Assembly: GCA_030044325.1 (NCBI GenBank)
Contig: JASHWA010000311.1
Coordinates: 1-9,002, forward strand
Direction: 5' to 3'
DNA from: Bryobacteraceae bacterium
Lineage (GTDB): Bacteria > Acidobacteriota > Terriglobia > Bryobacterales > Bryobacteraceae
DNA: 9,002 nucleotides
The translations under genes were made by a program, and so were the position numbers. Below, in pieces: positions 1 to 5,385 of this stretch. The first letter of the stretch is position 1. Each line of letters starts with the position of its first letter. The notes under the pieces were generated by a model. It was not told the origin of the DNA. It saw nothing but the letters and a program-made list of their open reading frames with translations, and did no database searches.

Positions 1-33
1 GCTTCGTTTCACGGCGGTTCTCCTTTTCAAGGT

Positions 34-861
34 TTGATCACCCCGATTCTATTCAGAATCAGGGGGAACCGCCGCCTCAACTTTCAACTACGGGTGAGAC
101 ACCGTCGTGAATCGAAATCGGGTGTTCTGTTGCTCGATGCGAACTTGCAAGACGTCGCACGTGTTGATCGTTTTCTGGAGCAAACGACCTTCGTCAACCA
201 CGCTCTGGTGTTTCAGGAGGGCTTTACGTTAGGCCAATCGCGGACCTACGACATCTTGGACGGCTCGCCTCCTTCACAGATAAAGGAATGGAAACAGGAC
301 TGGCCGATCGACGCACGTGATCGGAAGTTTGGGGAGCGCGGCGTCGCCTATATGACCTGTCAACAAGAGTTGCGACCGAGTGAATACGTCTCGACCGGAA
401 TTGTCTATGCAGGCGCGAGGCAACGCTGCACAATGAACGCAGAAGGTGAGGATCGAACCACCTGGCAGGTTCGATTGCCTGATGGTGACACAGCCCAGAT
501 ACCCGGCATCTTGGCTGACGGGAGTGTTGTGGGACAAGTCAGCGTGAGGGGAAGCAAGGCGGGGCAACTGGTCATCTGGAAAAAGGATCAAACCACAGAG
601 CTGCTGCCGTGGACTCCCAGAGATTATTACGGGTCGGTACAGAGCGCAACTGCGGACATGTCTCGGTACGCTGCGTTCGCTACAGGTGACGACCGTAGCG
701 ACGACGGCCGCTGGATAGTGTTTGATCGGAAATCGCAAACTCCGCTTGTCAATCGCCGCTTTCCGAAAAACGGACGCGCGGCGCTGTCCCCAGATGGATC
801 AAGGTACGCGAGTTTCGAGTCCGGCGAACTGCGCATCTACTCCCTGCCGAAGCCGGAATAG
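34..861 (+). CDS. Hypothetical protein with beta-propeller-like C-terminus, possibly 5'-partial
   Basis: I do not recognise the family. The frame is open to the left edge of the window, so the TTG at 34 is only the first possible start inside the window and the real gene may begin further left. From this start the product is 275 aa. The first 30 residues are very basic and unlike a signal peptide. From about residue 31 (GVLLLDANLQDVARVDRF) the sequence looks like normal folded protein. The last 70 residues contain two segments that resemble propeller blades: a GRWIVFDRKSQ stretch near residue 226, then ALSPDGSRYASFESGELRIY near residue 250, which is the LSPDG-R-A pattern of PD40/WD40-like repeats. 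No catalytic motif or membrane segment is visible. The gene converges on the toxin-antitoxin pair. A frameshift near the 5' end is possible, because another frame at 3-113 reads as a plausible proline-rich segment. It is probably a real gene, but start and function are unknown. Confidence 0.55.
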   Translation: MITPILFRIRGNRRLNFQLRVRHRRESKSGVLLLDANLQDVARVDRFLEQTTFVNHALVFQEGFTLGQSRTYDILDGSPPSQIKEWKQDWPIDARDRKFGERGVAYMTCQQELRPSEYVSTGIVYAGARQRCTMNAEGEDRTTWQVRLPDGDTAQIPGILADGSVVGQVSVRGSKAGQLVIWKKDQTTELLPWTPRDYYGSVQSATADMSRYAAFATGDDRSDDGRWIVFDRKSQTPLVNRRFPKNGRAALSPDGSRYASFESGELRIYSLPKPE

Positions 862-1048
862 CAATTGGAGCATTCGTTCCGGGTTCTAATCCATGCTGGG
901 GTGGTTGCGAGAGCTCGAACTGCAAGTTCATGAAAACGGGGGCGGTATAAGCAAATCGTGAAACTGGATTGGCTCCCCGGAAAACGTGGTTTCCAACCAC
1001 CTCTCCACCCACAAGTTGTTGATTATATGAGGACGCATGGGCCTCACC

Positions 1049-1077
1049 CACGCGATGGGAGTTATGCAACTCGCGTG
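1049..1077. repeat. Inverted repeat between convergent genes
   Basis: CACGCGA at 1049-1055 and TCGCGTG at 1071-1077 are perfect 7-bp arms, and GAGTT/AACTC inside offers an alternative inner pairing. Two smaller hairpins lie in the same 243-bp gap between the hypothetical gene and the antitoxin stop: GAACT-GCA-AGTTC at 917-929 and GTGGTT-TCC-AACCAC at 986-1000. None is followed by a T tract on either strand, so they are not typical intrinsic terminators. They could still end transcription of the two converging units. No gene is apparent in 862-1104. Confidence 0.35.
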
Positions 1078-1104
1078 AAATCGAGTGCCAAACTACTGAC
1101 GTCG

Positions 1105-1437
1105 TCAATTAACGGCCAGCCTGACCGGCTTGCCTACGCGGCTGAGCATTTCAACAAGCGTGTCGATAGTGAACTTTGCTGTCTTCTTGTTCACCACATC
1201 GGAGACGCGCGGGCGCGAAACCATCAGGATCTCAGCGACTTGGGATTGCTTCAGGTGATGTTCCTCAATCCACACGGACAGTTCTTCCATGAGTTGCTGT
1301 TTGAGCAGTCGAGCGTCATTGATCTGCCTACGGGACACCGCCTGCAGACGCTTGGCCTCTTGTGGTGAAAAACCCAGTTCCAGAAAGAGGTTTGCACCGG
1401 GCTTCGTAACGTGGCGAATCTTAGTATCGATCTTCAT
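1105..1437 (-). CDS. HigA/XRE-family antitoxin
   Basis: This 110-aa protein is the probable antitoxin and autoregulator of the pair with the toxin gene just upstream of it. It matches the style of the COG5606/HTH_37 group of helix-turn-helix antitoxins: an N-terminal NLFLELGFSPQEAKRL segment (residues 17-31), then a Cro/C1-type helix-turn-helix at about 62-85 (LKQSQVAEIL, then SRPRVSDVVNKK as recognition helix), then the family-typical FTIDTLVEMLSRVGKPVRL tail. A basic stretch of some 18 residues (about 32-49) looks longer than in short family members. The ATG overlaps the toxin stop as ATGA, which implies translational coupling. An AAAGGA ribosome site lies at 1444-1449 inside the toxin gene, six bases from the ATG. 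In this family the antitoxin binds and neutralises the toxin, and the complex represses the operon. Family call is firm; the exact HigA name is less so. Confidence 0.87.
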   Translation of the reverse strand: MKIDTKIRHVTKPGANLFLELGFSPQEAKRLQAVSRRQINDARLLKQQLMEELSVWIEEHHLKQSQVAEILMVSRPRVSDVVNKKTAKFTIDTLVEMLSRVGKPVRLAVN

Positions 1438-1778
1438 TTATTTTCCTTTCTCGCCTTGACCACGGCTCGATAGCGTGCCGCGGCCATATTTTGGTCTTGC
1501 TTACTGGTGGCCTGACTCTTCTTCTGGAAACAGTGCAAGACGTACACGGCTTCCTCGAACTTGGCGACATACATCACGCGATAGATGCCGCTCGCTTCGC
1601 TGATGCGAATTTCCCTTGTCCCCGCACCTACAGCGTCGAACGGCTTCCAGTCACTCGGTTCAAGGCCGGCCTGGACCTTACCCAGTTGGAAACCCGCTTC
1701 TTTGCGGGCGTCTTTCGGGAAAGCCAACAGATCATCGTAAGCCGAGCCTACCCAACGGATCTGCTTTTCACGTTCCAT
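1434..1778 (-). CDS. RelE/HigB-type toxin, phage Gp49-like family
   Basis: This 114-aa protein belongs by eye to the Gp49-like/HigB branch of the RelE superfamily (PF05973, COG4679). These toxins are ribosome-associated mRNA interferases that cut mRNA and halt growth when the antitoxin is lost. The recognisable core is IRWVGSAYDDLLAFPKDARKEAG (residues 7-29, shown here as the start of the domain), then REIRI at 55-59, then YRVMYVAKFEEAVYVLHCFQ at 66-85 followed by KKSQATS, the usual signature before the C-terminal helix AARYRAVVKARKE. Length is normal for the family. The gene is first in a two-gene operon with toxin before antitoxin, the order typical of higBA. No strong Shine-Dalgarno precedes the ATG at 1778, and the predicted transcript leader is short, which may keep toxin output low. 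The ORF is intact with conserved residues in place, so it is probably functional. Confidence 0.88.
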   Translation of the reverse strand: MEREKQIRWVGSAYDDLLAFPKDARKEAGFQLGKVQAGLEPSDWKPFDAVGAGTREIRISEASGIYRVMYVAKFEEAVYVLHCFQKKSQATSKQDQNMAAARYRAVVKARKENK

Positions 1779-1788
1779 GGAATGAGCA

Positions 1789-1819
1789 TGTACAAAATAT
1801 TATACACGCCTCGTGAGGC
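1789..1819 (-). promoter_or_regulatory. Promoter and operator-like palindromes of the toxin-antitoxin operon
   Basis: Reading the - strand, a perfect TATAAT (-10) lies at 1804-1799, about 20 bases from the toxin ATG. The -35 region at normal spacing is poor. The -10 box sits inside an imperfect 18-bp palindrome, TGTACAAAATATTATACA (1789-1806; seven of nine pairs match), and immediately upstream lies GCCTC-GT-GAGGC (1808-1819). Palindromes over the promoter are the usual operators for autorepression by toxin-antitoxin complexes. A TTGACA at 1847-1842 is too far away (37 bp) to be its -35 box. Confidence 0.5.
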
Positions 1820-1871
1820 ACCGTGCTGTCGCAGCTGGCATTGTCAAGTGAAAAACGCGGAGTTGGAACAC

Positions 1872-1915
1872 GGCTCTTGATCGAAAATGGGGGCAGGCCG
1901 TGATCCCTGACTGAT
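1872..1915 (+). repeat. ISL3 left terminal inverted repeat
   Basis: 44-bp left end starting GGCTCTTGATC. It aligns without gaps to the right end at 31 of 44 positions. The outer six bases and the GGGGGC, GATCCC and ACTGAT blocks are identical. The transposase start codon lies 24 bp inside its inner edge. Confidence 0.88.
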
Positions 1916-1938
1916 AAAACATTCTTGGAGGAATTGTT

Positions 1939-3117
1939 TTGATCAGATCAGAGCTCGTTTTAGGACTGCCCGATTATGAGATTACCGATTTACAGATCCG
2001 CGGCGGAGGCATCCATATCTTGGCCCGCTACACGGGGCCCCGATCATGTCCGCACTGCGGTCGCGATCGGCTGCGAAACAAAGGCCGATACAGGCGGCGC
2101 GTGCGGCATGAAAACTGGGGTCTGCGACACTGCATTCTCGAGTTAGAAGCCTCGAAATTTCAATGCCAGGACTGCGGGCGCTACTTCCGCCAACGGTTTC
2201 CAGGCATTCAGCCCTGCCAGCGGTCCAGTGAAGCTTTCCAGAAAATGATCTTCCGCGAGCACCTGGACGGAATCAACCGCAGCCGGCTGGGCCGGCGCGA
2301 AGGCATCGGCGCGGCCACCGTGGAGCGCTATTTTCAACGCGGACTCAAGCGTCAGTTCGGCGAGTGGCACTCCGCGCGTTGTCCGCAACTGCTGGGCATC
2401 GACGAACACTTCTTCACCCGCCGCTCCGGCTACGCCACTACGCTGTGTGACCTGCGGAATCACAAAGTCTACGACGTCATCTTGGGCCGTTCGGAGCTTT
2501 CTCTGGCGGCCTATTTTCAGCGCCTGGAAGGCAAAGCCGAAGTGCGCGTGGTGTGCATGGACCTGGCCGCCCACTATCGTTCGCTGGTCCGGTTGCACTT
2601 TCCCAACGCGCGCATCGTGGCCGACCGTTTCCATGTGATCCGCATCATCAACCATCACTTCCTGGCCTGCTGGCGAGACATCGATGGCGTCGGCGCCAGG
2701 AACCGAGGCCTGCTTTCCCTGATGCGCCGTCATCGCCACAACCTCAGAGCCGATCAACAGCCTCGCCTGGCAGCCTATCTGGCCGATCACCCGGTGCTGG
2801 AAACCATCTACCGCTTCAAACAGCGGCTGTGCTACCTGCTGCTGAAAAAACATCGCACCCGCAAGCAATGCGAGCAACTGGTGCCGCGCTTCCTGCGCGC
2901 CGTTTACCAGTTGCGCCAGGCCGGTCTCGCCCAACTGGTCCAGCTCGGTCAGACATTGGCGGCCTGGTCCGAGGAGATCGTCGCCATGTGGCGCTTCACC
3001 CGCAACAACGGCATCACCGAAGGCTTCCACAACAAAATGGAGCTCATCAATCGGCAAGCCTACGGTTTTCGTAACTTCCAAAACTACAGACTGCGCGTGA
3101 AGGTGTTATGTTCTTAG
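1939..3117 (+). CDS. tnpA: ISL3-family DDE transposase
   Basis: This 392-aa transposase catalyses movement of the surrounding insertion sequence. The N-terminus has the ISL3 zinc-ribbon: CPHC (C37, C40) and CQDC (C76, C79), followed by an HTH-like region (about 100-135) expected to bind the terminal repeats. The catalytic DDE residues can be placed at D155 (LLGIDEHFF), D208 (VVCMDLAAHYR) and E361 (NNGITEGFHNKMELI), with the family motifs FPNARIVADRFHV at 221-233 and INRQAYGFRNFQNYRLRV near the C-terminus. The reading frame is uninterrupted and of normal length, so the element could still be active. I chose the TTG at 1939 because GGAGGA lies at 1927-1932, six bases upstream; no in-frame ATG has comparable support. 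Its 3' end faces the tRNA-Gly gene, whose promoter points into it from the opposite strand. Confidence 0.93.
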   Translation: MIRSELVLGLPDYEITDLQIRGGGIHILARYTGPRSCPHCGRDRLRNKGRYRRRVRHENWGLRHCILELEASKFQCQDCGRYFRQRFPGIQPCQRSSEAFQKMIFREHLDGINRSRLGRREGIGAATVERYFQRGLKRQFGEWHSARCPQLLGIDEHFFTRRSGYATTLCDLRNHKVYDVILGRSELSLAAYFQRLEGKAEVRVVCMDLAAHYRSLVRLHFPNARIVADRFHVIRIINHHFLACWRDIDGVGARNRGLLSLMRRHRHNLRADQQPRLAAYLADHPVLETIYRFKQRLCYLLLKKHRTRKQCEQLVPRFLRAVYQLRQAGLAQLVQLGQTLAAWSEEIVAMWRFTRNNGITEGFHNKMELINRQAYGFRNFQNYRLRVKVLCS

Positions 3118-3119
3118 AA

Positions 3120-3163
3120 ATCAGTTCGGGATCGGGGTTCGCCCCCGTTTTTGGCGTAGAGCC
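3120..3163 (-). repeat. ISL3 right terminal inverted repeat
   Basis: Read on the - strand it starts GGCTCTACGCC and aligns with the left end. The repeat begins three bases after the transposase stop codon. Its outer base (3163) touches the last A of the tRNA-Gly CCA end. Confidence 0.88.
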
Positions 3164-3239
<76 letters not shown>

Positions 3240-3255
3240 GCGGGGAAACACTGCT

Positions 3256-3285
3256 ATTGTCGCGCCGTCGCGGGTAGTTTGTCAA
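3256..3285 (-). promoter_or_regulatory. Promoter of tRNA-Gly
   Basis: On the - strand a perfect TTGACA (-35) lies at 3285-3280, and GACAAT (-10; four of six consensus bases) at 3261-3256, separated by 18 bp. The start of transcription would fall near 3249, giving a leader of about ten bases before the mature 5' end at 3239. This is the right place for a tRNA promoter. Confidence 0.6.
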
Positions 3286-3345
3286 AATATCAAGGTCCCC
3301 GGCAGACGACTCCGCAGGCTGGCCCCGTATCGCGCAACGCGCTCT

Positions 3346-3393
3346 ATGACTGTCGCGCCTCAATCGGCGGGCGGTTTGAGGCACGGCAGTCAT
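3346..3393. repeat. Long inverted repeat (18-bp stem, 12-nt loop)
   Basis: ATGACTGTCGCGCCTCAA (3346-3363) pairs with TTGAGGCACGGCAGTCAT (3376-3393): 16 Watson-Crick pairs, one G-T pair and one C-A mismatch, around the loop TCGGCGGGCGGT. No T tract follows on either strand, so it is not a plain intrinsic terminator. Its length is far beyond chance for this region. It could be a REP/MITE-like palindrome, a structured RNA or an origin element. Confidence 0.7.
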
Positions 3394-3510
3394 GAAGCGG
3401 TTCCGACGTGTTTTTGTAGGTTTTAGGACGATGAATTTGTGAGCTGTATTTGGGTGGACTTTTTCGGTTTGGAACGAGTGTTCAAAAGACTGTAACCGTT
3501 TTGGAAACGG

Positions 3511-3535
3511 AAAAACATCCCCGCGGGGCAATGTT
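3511..3535 (-). terminator. Terminator-like hairpin on the - strand
   Basis: AACAT-CCCC and GGGG-ATGTT (3514-3535) form a GC-rich stem with a CA bulge and a very tight centre. Read on the - strand, the stem is followed by TTTTT (complement of 3511-3515). It would stop transcription coming from the dnaA side before the tRNA-Gly unit. The tight loop and the lack of a known - strand gene upstream keep confidence low. Confidence 0.3.
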
Positions 3536-3598
3536 CTGAAAATCATAGAGTTCTCGCAACTTAATGATAATAGAAGATTTATAGCATCAACTTGGATG

Positions 3599-3627
3599 TT
3601 GTGACGGATTCGAAGTAATGCTAAAAT
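3599..3627 (+). promoter_or_regulatory. Probable dnaA promoter
   Basis: TTGTGA (3599-3604; four of six -35 bases) and TAAAAT (3622-3627; five of six -10 bases) are spaced by exactly 17 bp. Transcription would begin near 3634 and give a leader of about 150 bases before the chosen dnaA ATG. The leader includes the DnaA-box-like palindrome at 3724-3744. Confidence 0.5.
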
Positions 3628-3723
3628 CATCGACGCGGGCATTTGGAGGAGCAATTTTCGGCGGGCCCGTTCAGTACTGAGCGCGGCCTAACGGTCCAAA
3701 ACAAGAATCCGGGGATTGGTGCG

Positions 3724-3755
3724 ATTTCCACAATGTGTGGAAATGATGTGGGAAT
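3724..3755. promoter_or_regulatory. DnaA-box-like inverted repeat in the dnaA leader
   Basis: ATTTCCACA (3724-3732) is repeated exactly in inverted form as TGTGGAAAT (3736-3744) across a 3-base spacer, and a third related site, TGTGGGAAT, follows at 3747-3755. Each arm differs from the DnaA box TTATCCACA at two positions and keeps the conserved CCACA end. The cluster ends some 30 bases before the dnaA ATG, a place where DnaA autoregulation or origin binding is common. Whether this lineage's DnaA binds it is inference. Confidence 0.45.
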
Positions 3756-3786
3756 TGTCTGGCCAAACGGGGAGCAGAGATTTGAA

Positions 3787-5133
3787 ATGGCGGCTACAGC
3801 GGCAGAATTCAACAACGGTCCATTCCAGAAAGACCCATGGAATCAGATCAAGGAGAAATTGGCTGGTAAGATCAGCCCCCAGGGATATCAGAATTGGCTG
3901 ATGCGGACGCAACTCGAGTCGCTCGAAGGCGATTCGATACGCGTGACGGTTCCCGATACGGTTACAAAAGAGTGGCTCGAACAGGAGTACGCGGAGGACA
4001 TTCGCAGCGCGGCGCGCGAGCTAGGATTGCGGGTTGACAATATCGCGTACGTGCCACGCGCGTCTGCGGCGCCGGCGATCGAAAACAGCCCGGCGCCGGA
4101 GCCGATTTTCGCGTCCACCATCGGACAAATCAACCCGAAATTCCGCTTCGACAATTTTGTAGTGGGATCGTGCAACCAGTTCGCGCACGCGGCGGCGAGG
4201 GCCGTCGCCAACAGTCCGTCACGCAGCTACAATCCGTTGTTCATTTACGGCGGCGTGGGGGTGGGAAAGACGCACCTGATGCATGCCATCGGGCGCGACC
4301 TGCTCGACCGGTATCCGGCGATGCGCATCGTGTACACGGCGGGTGAGCGCTTTATGAACGAGATGATCGGCTGCTTCCGCTCGGACCGTATGCCGGCGTT
4401 TCACCGGCATTACCGCTCGGCCGACGTTCTGCTGATTGACGACATTCAGGTGCTTGCGGGTAAGGAGCGCACGCAGGAAGAATTTTTCCACACCTTCAAT
4501 GAGCTGTACGATCATCAAAAGCAGATCGTAATCTCGAGCGATTCGGCGCCGAAAAGCACTCCGAATTTGACGGAGCGGCTGCGTTCCCGGTTCGAGTGGG
4601 GGCTGATGGTGGACATCGCGCCGCCGGACCTCGAAACCAAGATGGCGATTCTCGACAAGAAAGCCGAAGTGGAGGGAATCACGCTTCCGGAAGACGTGCG
4701 GAATTACATTGCGACAAAAACGAAGTCGAATGTTCGCGAACTCGAAGGCGCGCTGGTGAAACTGCTCGCGTATTCCTCGGTGACGGCGTCGCCGATCACG
4801 CTGGCGATGGCGCAGCAGGCGTTGAAATATCTGATTCCGAATCAGGAGAAGCGAATCACGATGGATGCGGTGCTGCGCACAGTCGCCGAAAAGTTTCAGG
4901 TTCAACCGGCGCTGCTCAAGCAAAAAAGCAACGCGCGCAACATCACATTTCCGCGGCAGATTGCGATGTACCTGATGAAGGACCTGATCGGCTCGTCGCT
5001 GCCGGAGATCGGCCGGGTTTTCAGCAAACATCACACAACGGTGCTGCATTCGATTCAGAAAATCGAGACGCAACGCCAGATCGATCCGGATCTGAACAGA
5101 TTAATCCACAGCATAACCGACTCAATCCGTTGA
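3787..5133 (+). CDS. dnaA: Chromosomal replication initiator protein DnaA
   Basis: DnaA binds oriC as an ATP-dependent filament, melts it and loads the replicative helicase. From the ATG at 3787 the product is 448 aa, normal for the family. Domain I spans about 13-88 (DPWNQIKEKLAGKIS onward), a short linker about 89-112, the AAA+ domain about 113-335 and the DNA-binding domain about 350-448. Visible motifs are Walker A GGVGVGKT (155-162), Walker B LLIDDIQ (215-221), sensor-like SSDSAP (250-255), RLRSRFEWGL (264-273) with the arginine finger, and the domain IV basic loop and helix-turn-helix ending KHHTTVLHSIQKIE. The frame is open back to a TTG at 3643, which would add 48 residues of non-family sequence over the palindrome. 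I reject it because domain I begins right after 3787 and GGGGAG lies upstream at 3769-3774, although at a long 12-base spacing. The domain IV signature is one residue shorter than the common GGRDHTT form. Confidence 0.96.
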   Translation: MAATAAEFNNGPFQKDPWNQIKEKLAGKISPQGYQNWLMRTQLESLEGDSIRVTVPDTVTKEWLEQEYAEDIRSAARELGLRVDNIAYVPRASAAPAIENSPAPEPIFASTIGQINPKFRFDNFVVGSCNQFAHAAARAVANSPSRSYNPLFIYGGVGVGKTHLMHAIGRDLLDRYPAMRIVYTAGERFMNEMIGCFRSDRMPAFHRHYRSADVLLIDDIQVLAGKERTQEEFFHTFNELYDHQKQIVISSDSAPKSTPNLTERLRSRFEWGLMVDIAPPDLETKMAILDKKAEVEGITLPEDVRNYIATKTKSNVRELEGALVKLLAYSSVTASPITLAMAQQALKYLIPNQEKRITMDAVLRTVAEKFQVQPALLKQKSNARNITFPRQIAMYLMKDLIGSSLPEIGRVFSKHHTTVLHSIQKIETQRQIDPDLNRLIHSITDSIR

Positions 5134-5385
5134 AGTTAGAAAGTTTTCCGCAGAAGGACCTGGTCGAGGGCTGTGAATGCCTGTGGGGACTTTTAGAAGG
5201 GGGTCGAAATGCGGGTTTCGCGCACACCCGAACCCACAACTTCTGATGGCATTAACTCCTCCGATTTGCTATAATTTACAGAGAAATCAACTTTTCAACA
5301 GTCCCTATGAATCTTGTTCTTTTCTAGTGTCTATTTTTCTAAGAGACAGAGAGAAGAATCGCCAAGAGAAGCCTGAGGATCGTCC
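5134..5385 (+). other. dnaA-dnaN intergenic region, oriC candidate
   Basis: This 252-bp gap and the end of dnaA carry several sequences close to the DnaA box: TAATCCACA (5102-5110, one mismatch, inside dnaA), TTTTCCGCA (5144-5152, two), TTTTCAACA (5292-5300, two), and weaker TGTGGGGAC (5182-5190, - strand) and GAACCCACA (5230-5238). The second half, from about 5250 to 5345, is AT-rich. In many bacteria oriC lies on one side or the other of dnaA, and this is one of two candidates here. Box quality is modest. A hairpin GGGTTTCG/CGAACCC with one bulged T (5213-5235) lacks a T tract. Confidence 0.35.
5267..5275 (+). promoter_or_regulatory. Extended -10 promoter for dnaN
   Basis: TGCTATAAT at 5267-5275 is a perfect extended -10 element (TGnTATAAT). 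The -35 position is poor, as is usual for this promoter class. Transcription would begin near 5282, leaving a leader of about 100 bases before dnaN, so dnaN and gyrB can be expressed independently of dnaA. Confidence 0.6.

Larger units (their letters stand above)
1872..3163 (+). mobile_element. ISL3-family insertion sequence, complete (1292 bp)
   Basis: Both ends begin GGCTCT when read inwards, and the terminal 44 bp match at 31 positions by hand alignment (1872-1915 against the complement of 3120-3163). Conserved blocks include a run of A, GGGGGC, GATCCC and ACTGAT. One intact transposase fills the element. Length, GGCTCT ends and transposase type all fit ISL3. The family usually makes 8-bp target duplications. 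Here the flanks are TGGAACAC (1864-1871) and TGGAGCGG (3164-3171), sharing TGGA plus one more base, so no clean duplication remains. The right end lies exactly against the CCA end of tRNA-Gly. Confidence 0.9.
3240..3642. other. Non-coding region between tRNA-Gly and dnaA
   Basis: No credible gene is seen in these 400 bases. The left part holds the tRNA promoter and a long inverted repeat (3346-3393). The middle holds hairpins at 3496-3510 (CCGTTT-TGG-AAACGG) and 3514-3535. The right part (about 3536-3600) is clearly richer in A and T, ending in the likely dnaA promoter. The AT-rich stretch next to dnaA is a candidate unwinding element of oriC. I find no close match to TTATCCACA within it; the better box-like sequences lie further right, in the dnaA leader. 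Confidence 0.5.

Noticed and set aside
958..1368. A + strand open frame across the antitoxin region (136 codons)
   Set aside because: It overlaps the well-supported antitoxin in antisense and resembles no family; no ribosome site supports its start.
1842..1847. TTGACA on the - strand as -35 box for the toxin operon
   Set aside because: It is 37 bp from the TATAAT box, far outside the 16-19 bp range, and no other -10 fits it well.
2143..3081. Long open frame on the - strand opposite the transposase (312 codons)
   Set aside because: It is a shadow of a GC-rich coding gene with clear DDE and zinc-finger motifs on the + strand; the antisense product has no family features.
4484..4492. TTTTCCACA, a one-mismatch DnaA box, inside dnaA
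   Set aside because: It encodes the conserved Phe-Phe-His-Thr segment of the AAA+ domain, so codon constraint explains it; it stands alone without neighbouring boxes.
4219..5073. Long - strand open frame opposite dnaA
   Set aside because: The product is arginine- and histidine-rich, as expected from antisense reading of GC-rich codons; dnaA on the + strand is certain.
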